The position numbers and the translations under genes are program-made. A DNA stretch of 64,000 bases, from NCBI GenBank assembly GCA_050084515.1, contig CM114271.1, forward strand, positions 68,510,001 through 68,574,000, written 5' to 3'. The notes under the pieces are model-generated. The model was given only the letters and a program-made list of their open reading frames with translations. It searched no databases and was not told where the DNA came from. This document shows positions 31,265-42,784 of the stretch, piece by piece (positions within the stretch are counted from its first letter, which is position 1; every line of letters begins with the position of its first letter). The stretch is from Blasia pusilla. Taxonomy: Eukaryota > Marchantiophyta > Marchantiopsida > Blasiales.

Positions 31265-31750
31265 CCACCACCACCCTCTCTATATTCTTCATGACTTCAT
31301 GTATGATTGTTATTTTAACATAATATGCCCACCACTTTTACATGTTAAAATATCTCCTCCCCTTTTGTCCTATAGTCATGAAATTTATTTTTATGGTAAG
31401 TTTGACATTGTTCTTAAATTGAAGAACCTTATGTATAGTACCTTTTCATTGAAGATTTTGATTCTTCACAATACGATACAATTTGTTTTTATAAAGTTTA
31501 TGAAGAACCTTAAAGCACCTCCTTTCCAACAACATGACACAACAACATATATTTTTAACACTAAACTAATACTGAGTCATGGCAGAAGAACCCTGCATTC
31601 TCGGGTTTATTGCGCCCACGGGACTTCGCTGCATTCCGTGTCGCCAACTGCTGCCATGCATAACTTTCTATGTTTCTTGATCTCTATGTTCTATTAAAAT
31701 ATCTAGTTATCGAGGAGTGTTCCATCAGCAGCAGCAGCCCGGAACATACA
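31265..31750. other. AT-rich spacer, no gene recognised
   Basis: The 158-codon frame at 31,221-31,697 is a by-product of AT-rich sequence and shows no domain. No repeat or RNA was recognised. Confidence 0.5.
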
Positions 31751-31760
31751 GTCAGAATTA

Positions 31761-32306
31761 TTATAAATCAGACAACCTGATGCGCATGACGGCAGCTGCC
31801 ACTCTTACAAAGTTGTTGAGCATTCTGTTTGTTTCCTTTGAAATTAGCCAAGGTTCCAACAGTTTTTCCTCCCTCGGCATTTGAGGAAACATTCTCCGTA
31901 GTTGTGGGAAAGTACGCCCGTCCCTCACTGCATGCCAAATCAATATGCGTATTCGCTCTCCACATTGATCGCCGCATGCACCGCTGTCCCACCTGTGAAC
32001 CACAATGTCGCCAATCGGCTCCAATTGGAAAAAACACTTGTAGCATGCTCTATGTGACATAGCAGACTCGGATGGAATCTTAGCCTCACAATTTGATGCC
32101 CGATGCTCCGAGGACAAACAACGAAGGCACAATCCTCTCATCCAGGGGCAGTGTTGTATGTCATGATGCTTAGGTGCATGCGTATCTTCTGTGCATACGA
32201 GGCATTGCCGCGCATCATTTGCACGCTCCCGAACGTAGAATAGATATGTTATGTTAGTCTCCATATTTCTGTCCATCTCCACGACTTCCAATCTTGGGAC
32301 AAACAC
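31761..32306 (-). pseudogene. zinc-binding C-terminal region of the RecQ element
   Basis: The frame has a run of paired cysteines and histidines: CLVCTEDTHAPKHHDIQHC, then CLRCLSSEHRASNC and, later, CYKCFFQ and CGDQCGERI. This gives two or three likely zinc-binding units followed by a helical tail. Position downstream of the helicase segments on the same strand, and resemblance to the cysteine-rich ends of fungal telomere-linked RecQ proteins, make it the C-terminus of the same protein. The start is internal. Confidence 0.5.
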
Positions 32307-32462
32307 CTCTGCGTGCTGAGAGCCGAAAGGCTCCCCTCATGCCCACGTCCTCGTATCCGGAACGCTTGTATGGATTGGTCGTTGTGCAGGGGCTTCACCA
32401 GGAACTACGCTCGTACGGGAGCAGATATCGCATTTCACAGCAGCAGGGAGTAGTATGCACAC

Positions 32463-33587
32463 CTAAGCCTTTCCGTCCATTTCCAAGTGAAGATTGTAAT
32501 GTCGGCAAGAACTCTTGTCGGCAATCCATCGATGCGCATTCTTCAACATGTCGAGCGTGTCAGGATCAGATTGCATTGTTTGAGACCATTGACGATAGTC
32601 TGAATTTGAGACCACCCAATAATCACCCTGTCCTCCATCGCGCCCAGCCCTGCCGGACTCTTGGTGGAAATCTTCAAGGGAGTAGAATGCGCCGCGGTGG
32701 ACGACCAAGCGAACGGCGGGAAAATTGTATCCGCATCCAATGACGCCTGTGGCAACCATGACAACGGTCTCACTGGACTCCCATGCACGTAAGTTGGCAA
32801 CTCAATCCTCTCGCAAAATTGTTGAATGCAAAATGGACGCACTCAAGGAATGCTTTTCCTACAAATATTGTTGCATCTTCAACACCTCTGTTTGTGTCAT
32901 ACAATATAGCAAAGCTCGATCTTGCGGCTCCGCACCAAGCACCCATATTTGAAGCAATCGTGCTATCCTGGCGTCCATGTTGGCTGCCTCGATGACCCCA
33001 TATCGAAGGTTGGGGCGTGTGGTACCAGATCGAACAATGTGGAATTGCCTCCCGAGCTTCAATGTCAATGTCATCTCCTTCCTCGGCGGGAGAGAAGCCG
33101 TCATGCCGATCATCTGGCACCTCAGAGGGCAGAGCAATAGGAGCTGAGACATTATCGGGCGGTAAGAGCACAGAACTTTGTGCACCTCGTCGATTACAAT
33201 AGAGTGCAGGTTCCCTGCATTGCGGACGTTGTTTACCCAGGTCCGAAAGAAGCTTTGGATTGCACTTTTGACGGGAACAAACACAAGAGCGAGGGGACTA
33301 GCGACACTGGTCGTGCCTGCTTTGAATTCCGCACAAGAAATCCCCGCATCCTGACACTCTGCGACCTGAATTTTGACCAAAACAAACAGCAGAACAAAAA
33401 CCACCACCGTTTTGCCACTGCACTGTGCAGCCGCCTTGAAAATGCACGATTTCCCCGATCCTGTCGGTAGGACGGCGATGAAATCTTTGGTGTTGTCGAT
33501 GGCCATAGCGACCGCGATTGCTTGGTAAGACGTCTTCCAATCGGCATGGCCCAAGTTGGACAATGCAGCCCGCGCATGGTGCATCAC
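32463..33587 (-). pseudogene. RecQ-type DNA helicase core
   Basis: The minus-strand frame from 33,587 shows a Q-motif-like YQAIAVAMA, Walker A (LPTGSGKS), a DEVH box in SIVIDEVHKVL and motif III (MTASLP). The C-terminal helicase lobe appears in other frames at 32,842-32,463 with VIGCGYNFPAVRLVVH and QESGRAGRDG (motif VI). RecQ helicases unwind DNA 3' to 5' using ATP. The core is broken by at least two frame changes between 32,760 and 32,860, so this copy is a pseudogene or has unrecognised introns. The family is best matched by the telomere-linked helicases of fungi, not by plant RECQ genes, because of the flanking domains. Confidence 0.75.
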
Positions 33588-33621
33588 AAGTGGATCAATA
33601 TGTCGCAGTGTATCTCCGCAT

Positions 33622-35640
33622 TCATTGGTGCCAAGTCCACCGTCGCATTCGTGGAGGATCCGGATCCGCTAAGAAGGACGCGCATCCGAGAATGGTTGAG
33701 ATTGAGGCCAGAAACACACCTCCACTTGTGGGTGGGGATGGATGGCGGTGGTGCCCGCAGGTGGCAAGCCAGTTTCCAAGGGGTCGAATGTAGCCGACAA
33801 CTCCATCAATTGATGCCACTTAGTCGCCACAAATCAAAATTCCCTCCATTTATGCCGACCGACAACTCTTAAATCATTGGTATTTTGTGCATAGAATTGG
33901 CCGGCCGTGGACTGTGTGTGCCCTGCAGATTCGTCGAATGCCTCCTCTCGCAATCTTTCGTTCGTTTGCCTTATATGCTCACAAAAAATGTCGCCAAATG
34001 ACGATAATCCCGGATTGCAAAAGTTGCACCGCAATGAGCAACAAACTCCCTCCGCATACTGCGGCTCACCGCCTGCACCTTACGAGGCAAACCACCGTCC
34101 ATGAACCAGCAATCCTGGTAAAGTATCGCGGCCTTTGCACCCCACAATTCTGTAGCGACCACCACTTGGGCAGGCCTGACGAGGCACAAGTACTCAAGGA
34201 ATAGGACCCTTGCACATATGGGCAGGAATCTAACAATGAACCTGGCAGGCTTTCCAGTGGCACAAGTCTTGGCATAAGATTGAAACGTGGCGATTGTCCC
34301 TTCGGACCAATAGAATGCTCGCGTCGCGGTGGAAGTGTTACGGACCAAGTAGCTGGTGTACTCCTGCACTCTAGGAGGTTGTCTCGATGTGAAATGCAAT
34401 ATAAAGTTGAGGCAATCCTCCAGTCTACCGCCGGCAGCCATCCATGATCGCAGGGATTTCTTATTCCAGCTCGTCACACCCACCGATGCATCGAAATGAT
34501 GCACAAAATGCAAAGATGTGTTGCGGGTCGCGCACATGTGTTTGAGGAGATCATCCTTGTGCTCGTGAAACGGATTCCTTCTATCATGCAAGAAAGAGTA
34601 GCCGCCGCGGAGTTGTTGAGTTCATCCGTAATTACGGCACCGGAGTCGAGCAAACGGTCAAGCCAGTTCGTGTCCACGCCCAAAAGAACTTCCTCTTGCA
34701 TGATGCTGATACAATCACGCATCACTCCCTTCACTACATCCCTAAACACGTCAAGTGTGATGGCGTGACCTCCACCCAAGACGCACCATTGGTGGTTTGG
34801 GTCTTACGAGGTGAGGTTTGGCCTCGATGACTGAGCGCTAAGCAGCGTGCAAGCCAACTTTTGCAACGAAGCTATCATACTGAATGGCGTGTTTAGAATT
34901 TTAGGGCTATCTTCCAAGTACAATAGGATAAGTTGGGCTTTGGCGACATCCAAGTCCTGCAGTCGTGACGTGTCCCATAATTTGCGTGCCAATTCCATCT
35001 CGATCGCACTCCGACACCAGAATTTCAGCATCGAAAGCATTTGGGTGACTTGTATTCATATGCAGGATAAGTACCTGCCCTACAAGGCGCAAGCATGTTG
35101 AGAATCATGTATTGCAAGAAAACGTAGTCCGTGGATTTGTGCGACAGCACCTTGGTCGGAAGCGGCGGCGTCCACAGACCTAGCAAGAGCCTATGCAGGA
35201 TGCGGTAGTCGAATTCCTCCGGAGTGATATCGCCAACTGGTGGAATGGTCTCCAACTGACGGCGCAATGCTCGTAGGTGTTCGTGCAAGCGGCCCGGGGC
35301 TTTTACCACAGTCACCAAACTGGATGCAGTATCGCACGTCGATCGGAGTAGAGCAAGCAAAAAGCCGGTCATGGTGGGGCAGTATGCTTCCATCGTGCTT
35401 GCTACCATAAAATCCATGAACGCCTTCTTGATATCGTCTTCACCGGAAACCACCATTTCCCTCAATTAGTAATTGACAGTGCAAAGCACATAGCCCAAAC
35501 GCTCGGCATACAAACGCACTATATCCTTGAGGCGTGAGTAAGGAAATTCATCCAGCAATGATAGACGCATTCCGCCTTTGATGTCGTCGAACTTCGCATC
35601 TTCCGGTATCATTTCCGCTGCATATCGAGTCTATCAAATA
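33622..35640 (-). pseudogene. recombinase-like N-terminal half of the RecQ element
   Basis: Segments in order on the minus strand: 35,465 onward (AYCPTMTGFLLALLRS), 35,040 (ILNTPFSMIASLQKLACTLL), 34,779 (DVFRDVVKGVMRDCISIMQ, EEVLLGVDTNWLDRLLDSG), 34,591 (FTSRQPPRVQEYTSYLVRNT, RFIVRFLPICARVLFLEYL, FAIRDYRHLATFF) and 34,034 (AGHTQSTAGQFYAQN). The R...RDYRH...AGHT...Y pattern is that of tyrosine recombinases. The same order, recombinase-like region then RecQ, occurs to my knowledge in fungal telomere-linked helicase proteins. Frame changes between segments indicate decay. The element is probably mobile, with cutting or joining done by this half. Confidence 0.5.
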
Positions 35641-35814
35641 ACCCGCAACCACGGCGAGAGTTCCCGGGCTGGAGGATCCCTCTCTGGCCGAAGTGTCCGT
35701 CTGGCATTTTCTATGGTTTTGTTCAGTGCAGCCTTCAAATCTTTGTTGTGGGTATCGTCTTCTACCGGGTGCGAAGCGCCATGGACTGCAAAATACCTTT
35801 TCCCAACCCCCTAG

Positions 35815-35818
<4 letters not shown>

Positions 35819-35850
<32 letters not shown>
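35819..35850. repeat. (GA)n microsatellite
   Basis: Sixteen uninterrupted GA units. Confidence 0.95.
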
Positions 35851-35853
<3 letters not shown>

Positions 35854-35949
35854 AAAGTTTCACAAACATATGCATTGTGCTTGGCCTAGCTATTGTCAAT
35901 TGCTTGTTCAGGATAGATCTGCAGATTAATACTAGATACAAGTGCAGAA

Positions 35950-36560
35950 ACTACTTTAGCGACGGAGAAAGGTGGGAAGAGATCGCAAGAAAGAATCGAT
36001 CAGAATTTGGGGAGAAAGCAATTGCCATCGATCATGGCAAAAACAACACAGATGGGGCCGAAATTCCAATGGATCTCGACAGCTTCGCTGCCAACATTGC
36101 GCACGCCCCAACATCGGCAATATTTGACGCAAATAGGGCTTTCAGATTTTGTTTCGGATGTTTGTTGGGAATGCGAGAGTTTTTCGTACACGGACATGGT
36201 GGAGTTTGTTCGAAACTTTGATAGCCGGGCACAGACGACGTCTGTGCGGGATTGCCCGATACCGTTGAGCGTAGACGCCTTGACAAAATCGTTCCGACTG
36301 GCGGGAGTCGGGAAGCCACTTGAGCATAAGGTTTCTGCCTCGCTAGCAATAACTATTTTCTTGTTTACTTTTTCGTGTTTACTCACATCTTTAACATCCT
36401 CGTTTGTATTGAGTTTTTTAAATGTGTCCATTCAGAACGTCTCCTTGCAAAACTTAGGGAGCAAATGCTTTGGGATGTGGACATGTCTGAGCTTAATGAA
36501 ATTAATGAAATGCAGAACCCGTTGTTTTATTGTATTATTACTGCAAACATCACCTTAATC
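35950..36560 (+). pseudogene. possible gag-like fragment
   Basis: The frame at 36,007-36,558 includes MVEFVRNFDSRAQTTSV followed by IPLSVDALTKSFRL. The pattern of a helix, a short strand with a D-x-L/I-x-x-x-F/L ending resembles N-terminal segments of plant retroelement gag proteins. After about residue 115 the frame becomes hydrophobic and probably noncoding. No start codon or splice site is convincing. Confidence 0.25.
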
Positions 36561-36569
36561 CAACCGTGA

Positions 36570-37840
36570 CTTGACGAATCTTGAAGTATATCCAGATCGA
36601 TTGGGATCTACGTACACCGTCAACGGTTTCTAGGGACGGCTCAGATCTCTACCTTCCAACCCTCAAAACGTCTCGCTACCTGAACCCTATTAGTAGTACA
36701 GTACAAGACCACGGCAAAACTCCAACAGCCAAGAACCGCCGGGAAAGCCCGTCATCATGACCTCGAAAGCCCGTTCCATCTGCATCGCTGCCGTGGCCCC
36801 ATTCGCACCTGTCACAAGAGGGCTGTCCGATGGAGCTCCGACCGTCCGATACCTGACGGCCCCTCTTTGTCGTTTAGGCCTGGCTCCCGGTAGAAATATC
36901 ATGGGCGGTCTCCAAAATGGCGCGGAGGGCGTCTGGAATTGTAAGAGTGCGTCATTATTTTCTCGTCATCGCCGATTGATTCTTTTCGGGCGTTGCTTGC
37001 TTGTTTTGAAGGAAGCTTCCTTCAATTCCATTCTTCCTCGCTTTTCTGCCAAAACTAAAAATGCCTCAAAAGCCCTCACAAGATCAGAAGAGGTTGGAGC
37101 GATTTTGTAATGGATTTTTTGCCCAGATGATGGAGAATGGATTGATTGTGGTGGAATGAGGTTTTTTTGGTTTGGGAAATACGGCTTAGCAAAATGAAGG
37201 TTTGCGCAATGCAGAGTGACAGAGAGGAAGATTTTTCCGCGATATAGATGTTGTCACTGAATGAGGCTGGAGTGATGAGGAATAGGAAGTTGGAGCAAAA
37301 AGCGCACAGGACGATCGATCGATTGTTCTAGAAATTGGAAGTTGTTTGTGAAAGCGGTGGAGACAGAGTTGGTCGATGATTTGGTTTGGTTAGTTGGGGC
37401 ATGGAGACGAGGAGAGGGGAGGCAAAGCTGTGCGGCAGAGGCGGAATGGAGGAAGGTTTTCGTCAGCTGGTGGGGATTTGTCCTTAAGGGGGAGCTGGTT
37501 TTGCATTCCGTGCATTGGAGGAGTAGGACGAGGAGGAGAGGTCTTTGCAGGAGTCGTCATTCAAGCAAAAGTACACGGAAGGACAGTACTGGGAAACGTG
37601 GTGGTGGTGGTGGTGGTGAGTGATAAATTACGCTCCACATTATTATATAGTAGTACTGAGAGGATTTTCTCGGAAAAGGATTGTTTCTTGTTTCTATGAT
37701 TCTTCGTCCGGGCAGTGAAGGAGAATCTCAAGCTGTGTCAACCTGTTTGGGAGAGTGGATTGTAGTGCAAAACTAAGTGAACACCTTTCTCTTGAGCAGT
37801 TTCGATTGAAATCTACTGTTTTGTTTGGTGTGAATCAGCA
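36570..37840. other. intergenic stretch with a GGT microsatellite
   Basis: No frame has a recognisable domain; those at 36,690-37,110 and 37,342-37,699 look incidental. A (GGT)n tract of about seven units lies at 37,597-37,617. The end of this stretch may include the promoter of the nuclease-kinase gene starting at 37,843, but no clear TATA box was found. Confidence 0.5.
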
Positions 37841-37842
37841 CA

Positions 37843-40448
37843 ATGGGTCCCGTTCAACGAGAGGAACTCGTCCAAATCAGAGAGGAACTCTCCCAAAAGA
37901 AACGCGAACTCACAGACGCCAAGACATGCAAATCAAATTCTGTGACCGTGGAGACTCTAAAGCGGCAAAAAAAGGACCTGCAGGAGAAGGAAAAGAAATT
38001 GGTGGAAAAGCTGACGGAGGATAGTGAGGAGCTGAGAAGGCAGGTTGCTCTTACCAGCACAGAGTGGTTCAAACAAGAGCTGCTGAAGCTCCCACGCGAT
38101 TTCAATGCAGGACATGCAATGCGAAATACATATTGGAATTACGCGCCTTTCAAAGTGAAGAATTGGAATGGTTTTGAGGAAGAGGCTAGAAAATGTTGTG
38201 ATTCATTTAAGGATACTCGGACTTTCCGTCGCGTTAGGATGGAGCTGGAATTACTCGACGGTCACACTGAGCAAATTCCATTTTATTATTTCCAACAGGT
38301 TCTACATGAGATGGTTAGGTTCTACCTGGCGATGATTCTCGAATTCTTCCTTCGCCGGTAATAACTCAACCACCGTCAAGCCTTACAGTATCTTCAAAGA
38401 CTGCCTGGATATTGGCCAACCCACCATCTCGGGTTATTCCAGACCTGATGGTCGAGAAGGGTAGCCACCCTTGTTTTGTGGTCGAGATTAAAGGAATGGG
38501 GACCTTCAGAAGAAGTCACAGAGACACACTTCCCAATTTGGCCAGTACATATACGACCAATTCGAACGATCATGATGGGACTCATTCTTTGATTCATTGC
38601 GAGACCTTACAACAGTTAATGAAATATTTCGTCACGCAAAGGCTCGGTTATGGAGTAGTGAGTACTGGAGATGTATCTTACTTTGTCAGGAGGGTTGAAA
38701 GTGAAGTGGTTGACAGTGAAGTGGCGCGTAACTTCAACTGTTTAGAAGTCTCGAATGGTATTGCTTGGGGTTCTAAAGATCCGACTCTCCTTGAGTCATT
38801 GTATTACGTGTTCGATCGAGGAGTCAAGGAAATGTCCATCTATCAAACTTATGAATTCAAGCGCATGGGTAAGTTACTGGATTAATTCATGGTTTTAGTC
38901 ATGAATAATTCATATTAGATCAAAATGAAAAAGTTTAATGACCTAATTTTGTGCGTATACTTGTTGTTTTGAGAATACTAGAGGAGGAAGAAGCACCTGA
39001 AGAGAGCACAGAAAGTCAAAATGAGAGCAGTCGAGATACGAGCGAGTACAAACCATCTCACTATTCCCAAGATGACATTGCGCCTCGGAGAAGGCTTTCA
39101 ACACGGTAAATGTCAAACCTTATACCTTGCGTTGTATAGTTTTTAAATGTTCTTATTTCATAAATCTAAGTGTGTTGTTTTTGGCATATTCTTGCAGAAG
39201 TTCAGGGACCCGTGATCTCCCTAATACAGACGCTGCCAATTTGCACTTGGACAATGCCCCGTATGCGTCAGGGGGGTCTAGTGGAAATGTTGTCATTGGG
39301 GTGGTGAAGGGCCAGCGAGTGGCTGTGAAGCTTGCATCCCTGGATTCTTGCCGTGGAAAGGTACTCCTTTTTAAGTTTGCGATGGTGTTCCATCTTTGAG
39401 TTCAAAGGTTTATTTGGTTCATGATTTTAACATAGGGCATATCCCAGGGTTATCTTGTCCATAGGTCGAATGAGATTTGACGCAAAAATATTTGATATCC
39501 AGCATCAAGTAACACACCTTACCTTGGCTCGACCTTCCTCTTTCCAACGTCACATTCTAGAAAAAATCACGAGAAGCTCTAACACAAAACACTCTCACAT
39601 AGTATCCATCCCATACGCTGCCGACTAAAAAAGACGTCTAAAGAGGCAGCACTGCCGCTTTCTTGATCTCTTCTTAAAGGTAGGTATAGTAGAACACATG
39701 TGTTACAACAACAAATCCCTGGTAGGAACCTATCATGGTTCCTAGGGGGTCAAAGTGAAAAAAGACTGGATAATATGCAAAATTGTTAATAACTTTACTT
39801 TCAGCCGTTTTTCTAGATATAGTCTCACACCAGCGTTCCGTCTCAGGGAATTTCTTTGATAGAAAAGCCTAATTCACTAGGATGACATGTCAGGCTTGCT
39901 TTGCTTTTGTGCTCTGCATCTGGTTTATATATTTACTGATAGTTGTTTGTGTGCAGGAATTTTTAAACGAGACAGAAGCATACATCAAACTTAGAAAATG
40001 GTGGGGACAGTGCACTCCAAAGCTTGTAGATTATGGGACAACAGTCAATGGAAAGATCTTATATGTTGCAACGGAATTCATTGATGGCTCAACAATTGGC
40101 CTAAGTATACTATCCAACCAATTTTTTTATTGTGTTTGGCATGTTTCTATCCTAAGCAATACTGTATTAATGTATTGGACGTGTTTTTGCAGAACCTCTG
40201 ACCCCAAAAGTGGCGAGGGCAACAGGAAGAGCGCTTCAGGCGATCCATGATTATGGCATGCTTCACGGAGATACCATGCAGAGAACATTCTCGTTGTAGG
40301 AAGTGGTGTTCGATTTATTGATTTTGGGTTTGCAAGGTGCAGCACGAGCCCCGAAGAATGCATGAGAGAGCGTGAGAAATTGGACGATATCATCTTGCAG
40401 AGTACGAGAACATCCAAATGGATTTTAGAAAAAGATACTCGTTGTTGA
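37843..40448 (+). pseudogene. nuclease-kinase protein of Crinkler-associated type, five exons
   Basis: Exons 37,843-38,868, 38,982-39,105, 39,198-39,360, 39,957-40,104 and 40,193-40,448 join in phase at all four GT-AG introns. The protein begins with a coiled coil (EELVQIREELSQKKREL). A PD-(D/E)XK nuclease-like domain follows: PDLMV, then FVVEIKGM, then a C-terminal Q...Y..GV.ST pattern (QLMKYFVTQRLGYGVVST). An acidic linker leads to a protein-kinase-like domain with a glycine loop (ASGGSSGNVV), AVKLA lysine, hinge-like ATEFIDGS, HGD catalytic loop and IDFGFA (DFG). The C-lobe is very short. Disabling changes: frame shifts near 38,350-38,440 and one base out of frame inside the catalytic loop at about 40,275. 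Fusions of such nuclease and kinase domains occur in eukaryotic Crinkler-like proteins; substrate unknown. Confidence 0.6.
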
Positions 40449-40449
40449 T

Positions 40450-41186
40450 TAGTTTCGTACTCTGGCTGTGGTTTACCTTCTTTCCTTAGCCTTCATTTTG
40501 TTTAACCTTCCTTTCGTTTCAGTATACATGCCTCAGGCTGTTTAGAGGTAGAGTAGGAGTTAAGGTTATGTTTTAGTATTAACCTCAATATTTTCCATGA
40601 ATTCAATTCTTTCCATGAGTGCCTTTCTGTCCAATGCTTTTGCCAAATACTTTTGTGGTTCCTCATAGTTTCTCGTTGTAAAAGTCTTCCAACATGCATA
40701 CAAGATTTTTTGTAAAAGTCTTCCAGGATGTAGACAAGAATTTTTGGGCACCGCTGAACAATATTTAAAAGGCAATATTCTGCAATGGCATGTGTTGAGT
40801 TTGGGTTGCTGGCCCTGCCTTGGATTGCCCGTATTTCTTTTTTCTAAAGCTGGGCTTCTGGACCTGACGGTAGTTGAGAGATTCTCCAAGGGCAGCGGAG
40901 GGAGGTTGTTCCTTCCTGGCTGAAGTAGCTCCCATACTTGAATCATTGATTTGTGTGCCTTCCAAACTAGAGTGCTGGTGTCGCCCTGGGAAAGAAGTCT
41001 CTATTCTAATTCTGACCAGTTCTGATGATAGTCCTTGGGAACCTTCCAAAACAGTCAAAGATTTTCACTCCATGTCGTTGTCAAAACATGTGGTTTCAAT
41101 GTCAATTATTTTTGTGAAACCTTCTCGCTTGACGTGTGTGGGCCGTCCTTGTTTTCAGCTCCAGAAATTGTAGACAGGGTAATGAC
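40450..41186. other. no gene recognised
   Basis: Frames on both strands here lack domains. A short direct repeat, GTAAAAGTCTTCCA(A/G), occurs at 40,678 and 40,714. Possibly the 3' flank of the nuclease-kinase gene. Confidence 0.45.
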
Positions 41187-41783
41187 CTATGATGACCTAC
41201 GAGAGAGGTTACACAGACGAAATGAGATTTCTTCTATTAGTCCTCCCCCGCTTTGCATCTTCACAACACGGGCATCTTTGTACCGCTTAAGATATCTTTG
41301 AAATCTTTTGTTGAGGTTTGGTGCACTAACTGACTTGGAGAACCCGTGATGTTGAAGAGCTACAAGCATCTGTTGGAAGAGGACAACTTTGCTTTGATAC
41401 TTTCCTCCAGGCCTTGTCTTCTTCCTTGCACCGTGTGTAGCATTGAAGTTTTCGGGAACTTCCATGTAGGAGACAATCTTCTCATAATCATCGTTGGACA
41501 ACCTGAACTTATCTGTCCCTGAGAGCAAAATTGATCCTACATACCGTGGTGGTTGGAAGGTACCACGACCTCTAACAAAACCTTGGGAATTGGCAGCGGC
41601 TGACATCTCTATATCTGATTGGGAGGTCTCCATAGGAAAAAGGCAACTTCTGGCAGCTTCACACAAATGATGATTTGTGTAAATGCTTTCCTTCAACTCT
41701 CTATCAAATCTACTCTTGACACCTTCAAGCAATGCAAACCCGTAGTCACACATATATAAGGGCGAATTTGGTTCTCCATTCAT
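41187..41783 (-). CDS. Myb/SANT-like DNA-binding protein, partial
   Basis: A 198-codon frame starting MNGEPNSPLYMCD. Residues about 90-185 form the likely domain: LSNDDYEKIVSYMEVPENF, then GARKKTRPGGKYQSK, then LNKRFQRYLKRYKDARVVK and a GGGL ending. This matches the layout of Myb/SANT-like (trihelix) domains that accompany transposases in algae, bryophytes and oomycetes: a first helix recognising acidic residues, a lysine-rich link, and a final helix with K-R-x-x-x-Y-x-x-x-x-K-A-R. Such proteins usually bind element ends or target DNA. The start AUG is not certain, and no transposase was found next to it. Confidence 0.45.
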   Translation of the reverse strand: MNGEPNSPLYMCDYGFALLEGVKSRFDRELKESIYTNHHLCEAARSCLFPMETSQSDIEMSAAANSQGFVRGRGTFQPPRYVGSILLSGTDKFRLSNDDYEKIVSYMEVPENFNATHGARKKTRPGGKYQSKVVLFQQMLVALQHHGFSKSVSAPNLNKRFQRYLKRYKDARVVKMQSGGGLIEEISFRLCNLSRRSS

Positions 41784-42784
41784 CTTACAATCTCACGTTT
41801 CCACAGACACTCAATTTACAAAGCCCACTGAACTTGGTTCCTGGTTTGAAATGCACATTTAGTGGCGAGAGGGAAACTAAGTCTCCACAAAATCCAGGCC
41901 TGATTTGTTTGGGAAGAGCTGGAGAGCCCCTCCACTCATACAGCTTTCTGGTTTGAAATGCATGAAAAATGGCGAGAGGGAATTGAGTCTGGACAAAATA
42001 CTTGACGATGTGTTTGGGAAGAGCTGCAAATGTTTTTTATCTCTTGCAGTCGAGCCAGCAAATCCATGGACCCACTAGCCATTTGGTGTATGACAGTGGA
42101 CACTGATTATCAAAAACACGTTGTGGTGACAAAACCCTGGAGAAACGACGAGACAGCCCCCGAGAGGGAAGGGACTAAAAAGTAGCCAGGCCGAGAGGGA
42201 GGGCTACAGTACGTGCCGTAAAGCAAGGCTTATGTGGGGGGTCAAATATGCCCCCCCACAACCATTACACCCTCCCGTAACTTGTGGCCACAACAAGAGT
42301 CACGGCTAAGAGACATGGTCGCGGGCCACTAAAAAATATCTAACTTTGAGACCCCCTATTGCTGAAACAGCAGCAGCAGCTAACCCATAATGCTCGCAGT
42401 TTTCAAAATGAGGAGGGAGTCTCAAAAGAGTGCTCTTGTAGAGCAGGGAACACACTCACAATGACCCCCCAAGAACAGTCTCCTAAGCTCCAGAAAGTGG
42501 AGCAGATGGTCAAGAATAAACAAAAGTACAAACAGTTCCAAAATCCACATGTTGTTCTCAGATCATCATGCACCACTAGCACCTGTACCCTTGGGAGATG
42601 GGTACATCTCTTAATGTTGTGAAGCATCAGCCAGATGGGAACTTGAGCGGGCTCAGAGATGCTCTAGGAATTTGATTGTGGTCCTCTTTTTGCAGACTTC
42701 TGTTTGATGCTTTTTATTCGTTTTTTTGCTTTTTTTGGCTGTATGTTGGCGTTACCCCTCTGATGTGGTCTGTCATTTAACTAT

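Noticed and set aside
31221-31697. 158-codon plus-strand frame
   Set aside because: AT-rich composition and no domain; likely chance.
38412-40417. Minus-strand frames over the nuclease-kinase gene
   Set aside because: No motif, and the plus strand has five exons joined in phase.
42361-42380. Short CAG run as a trinucleotide repeat feature
   Set aside because: Only four units; not significant.
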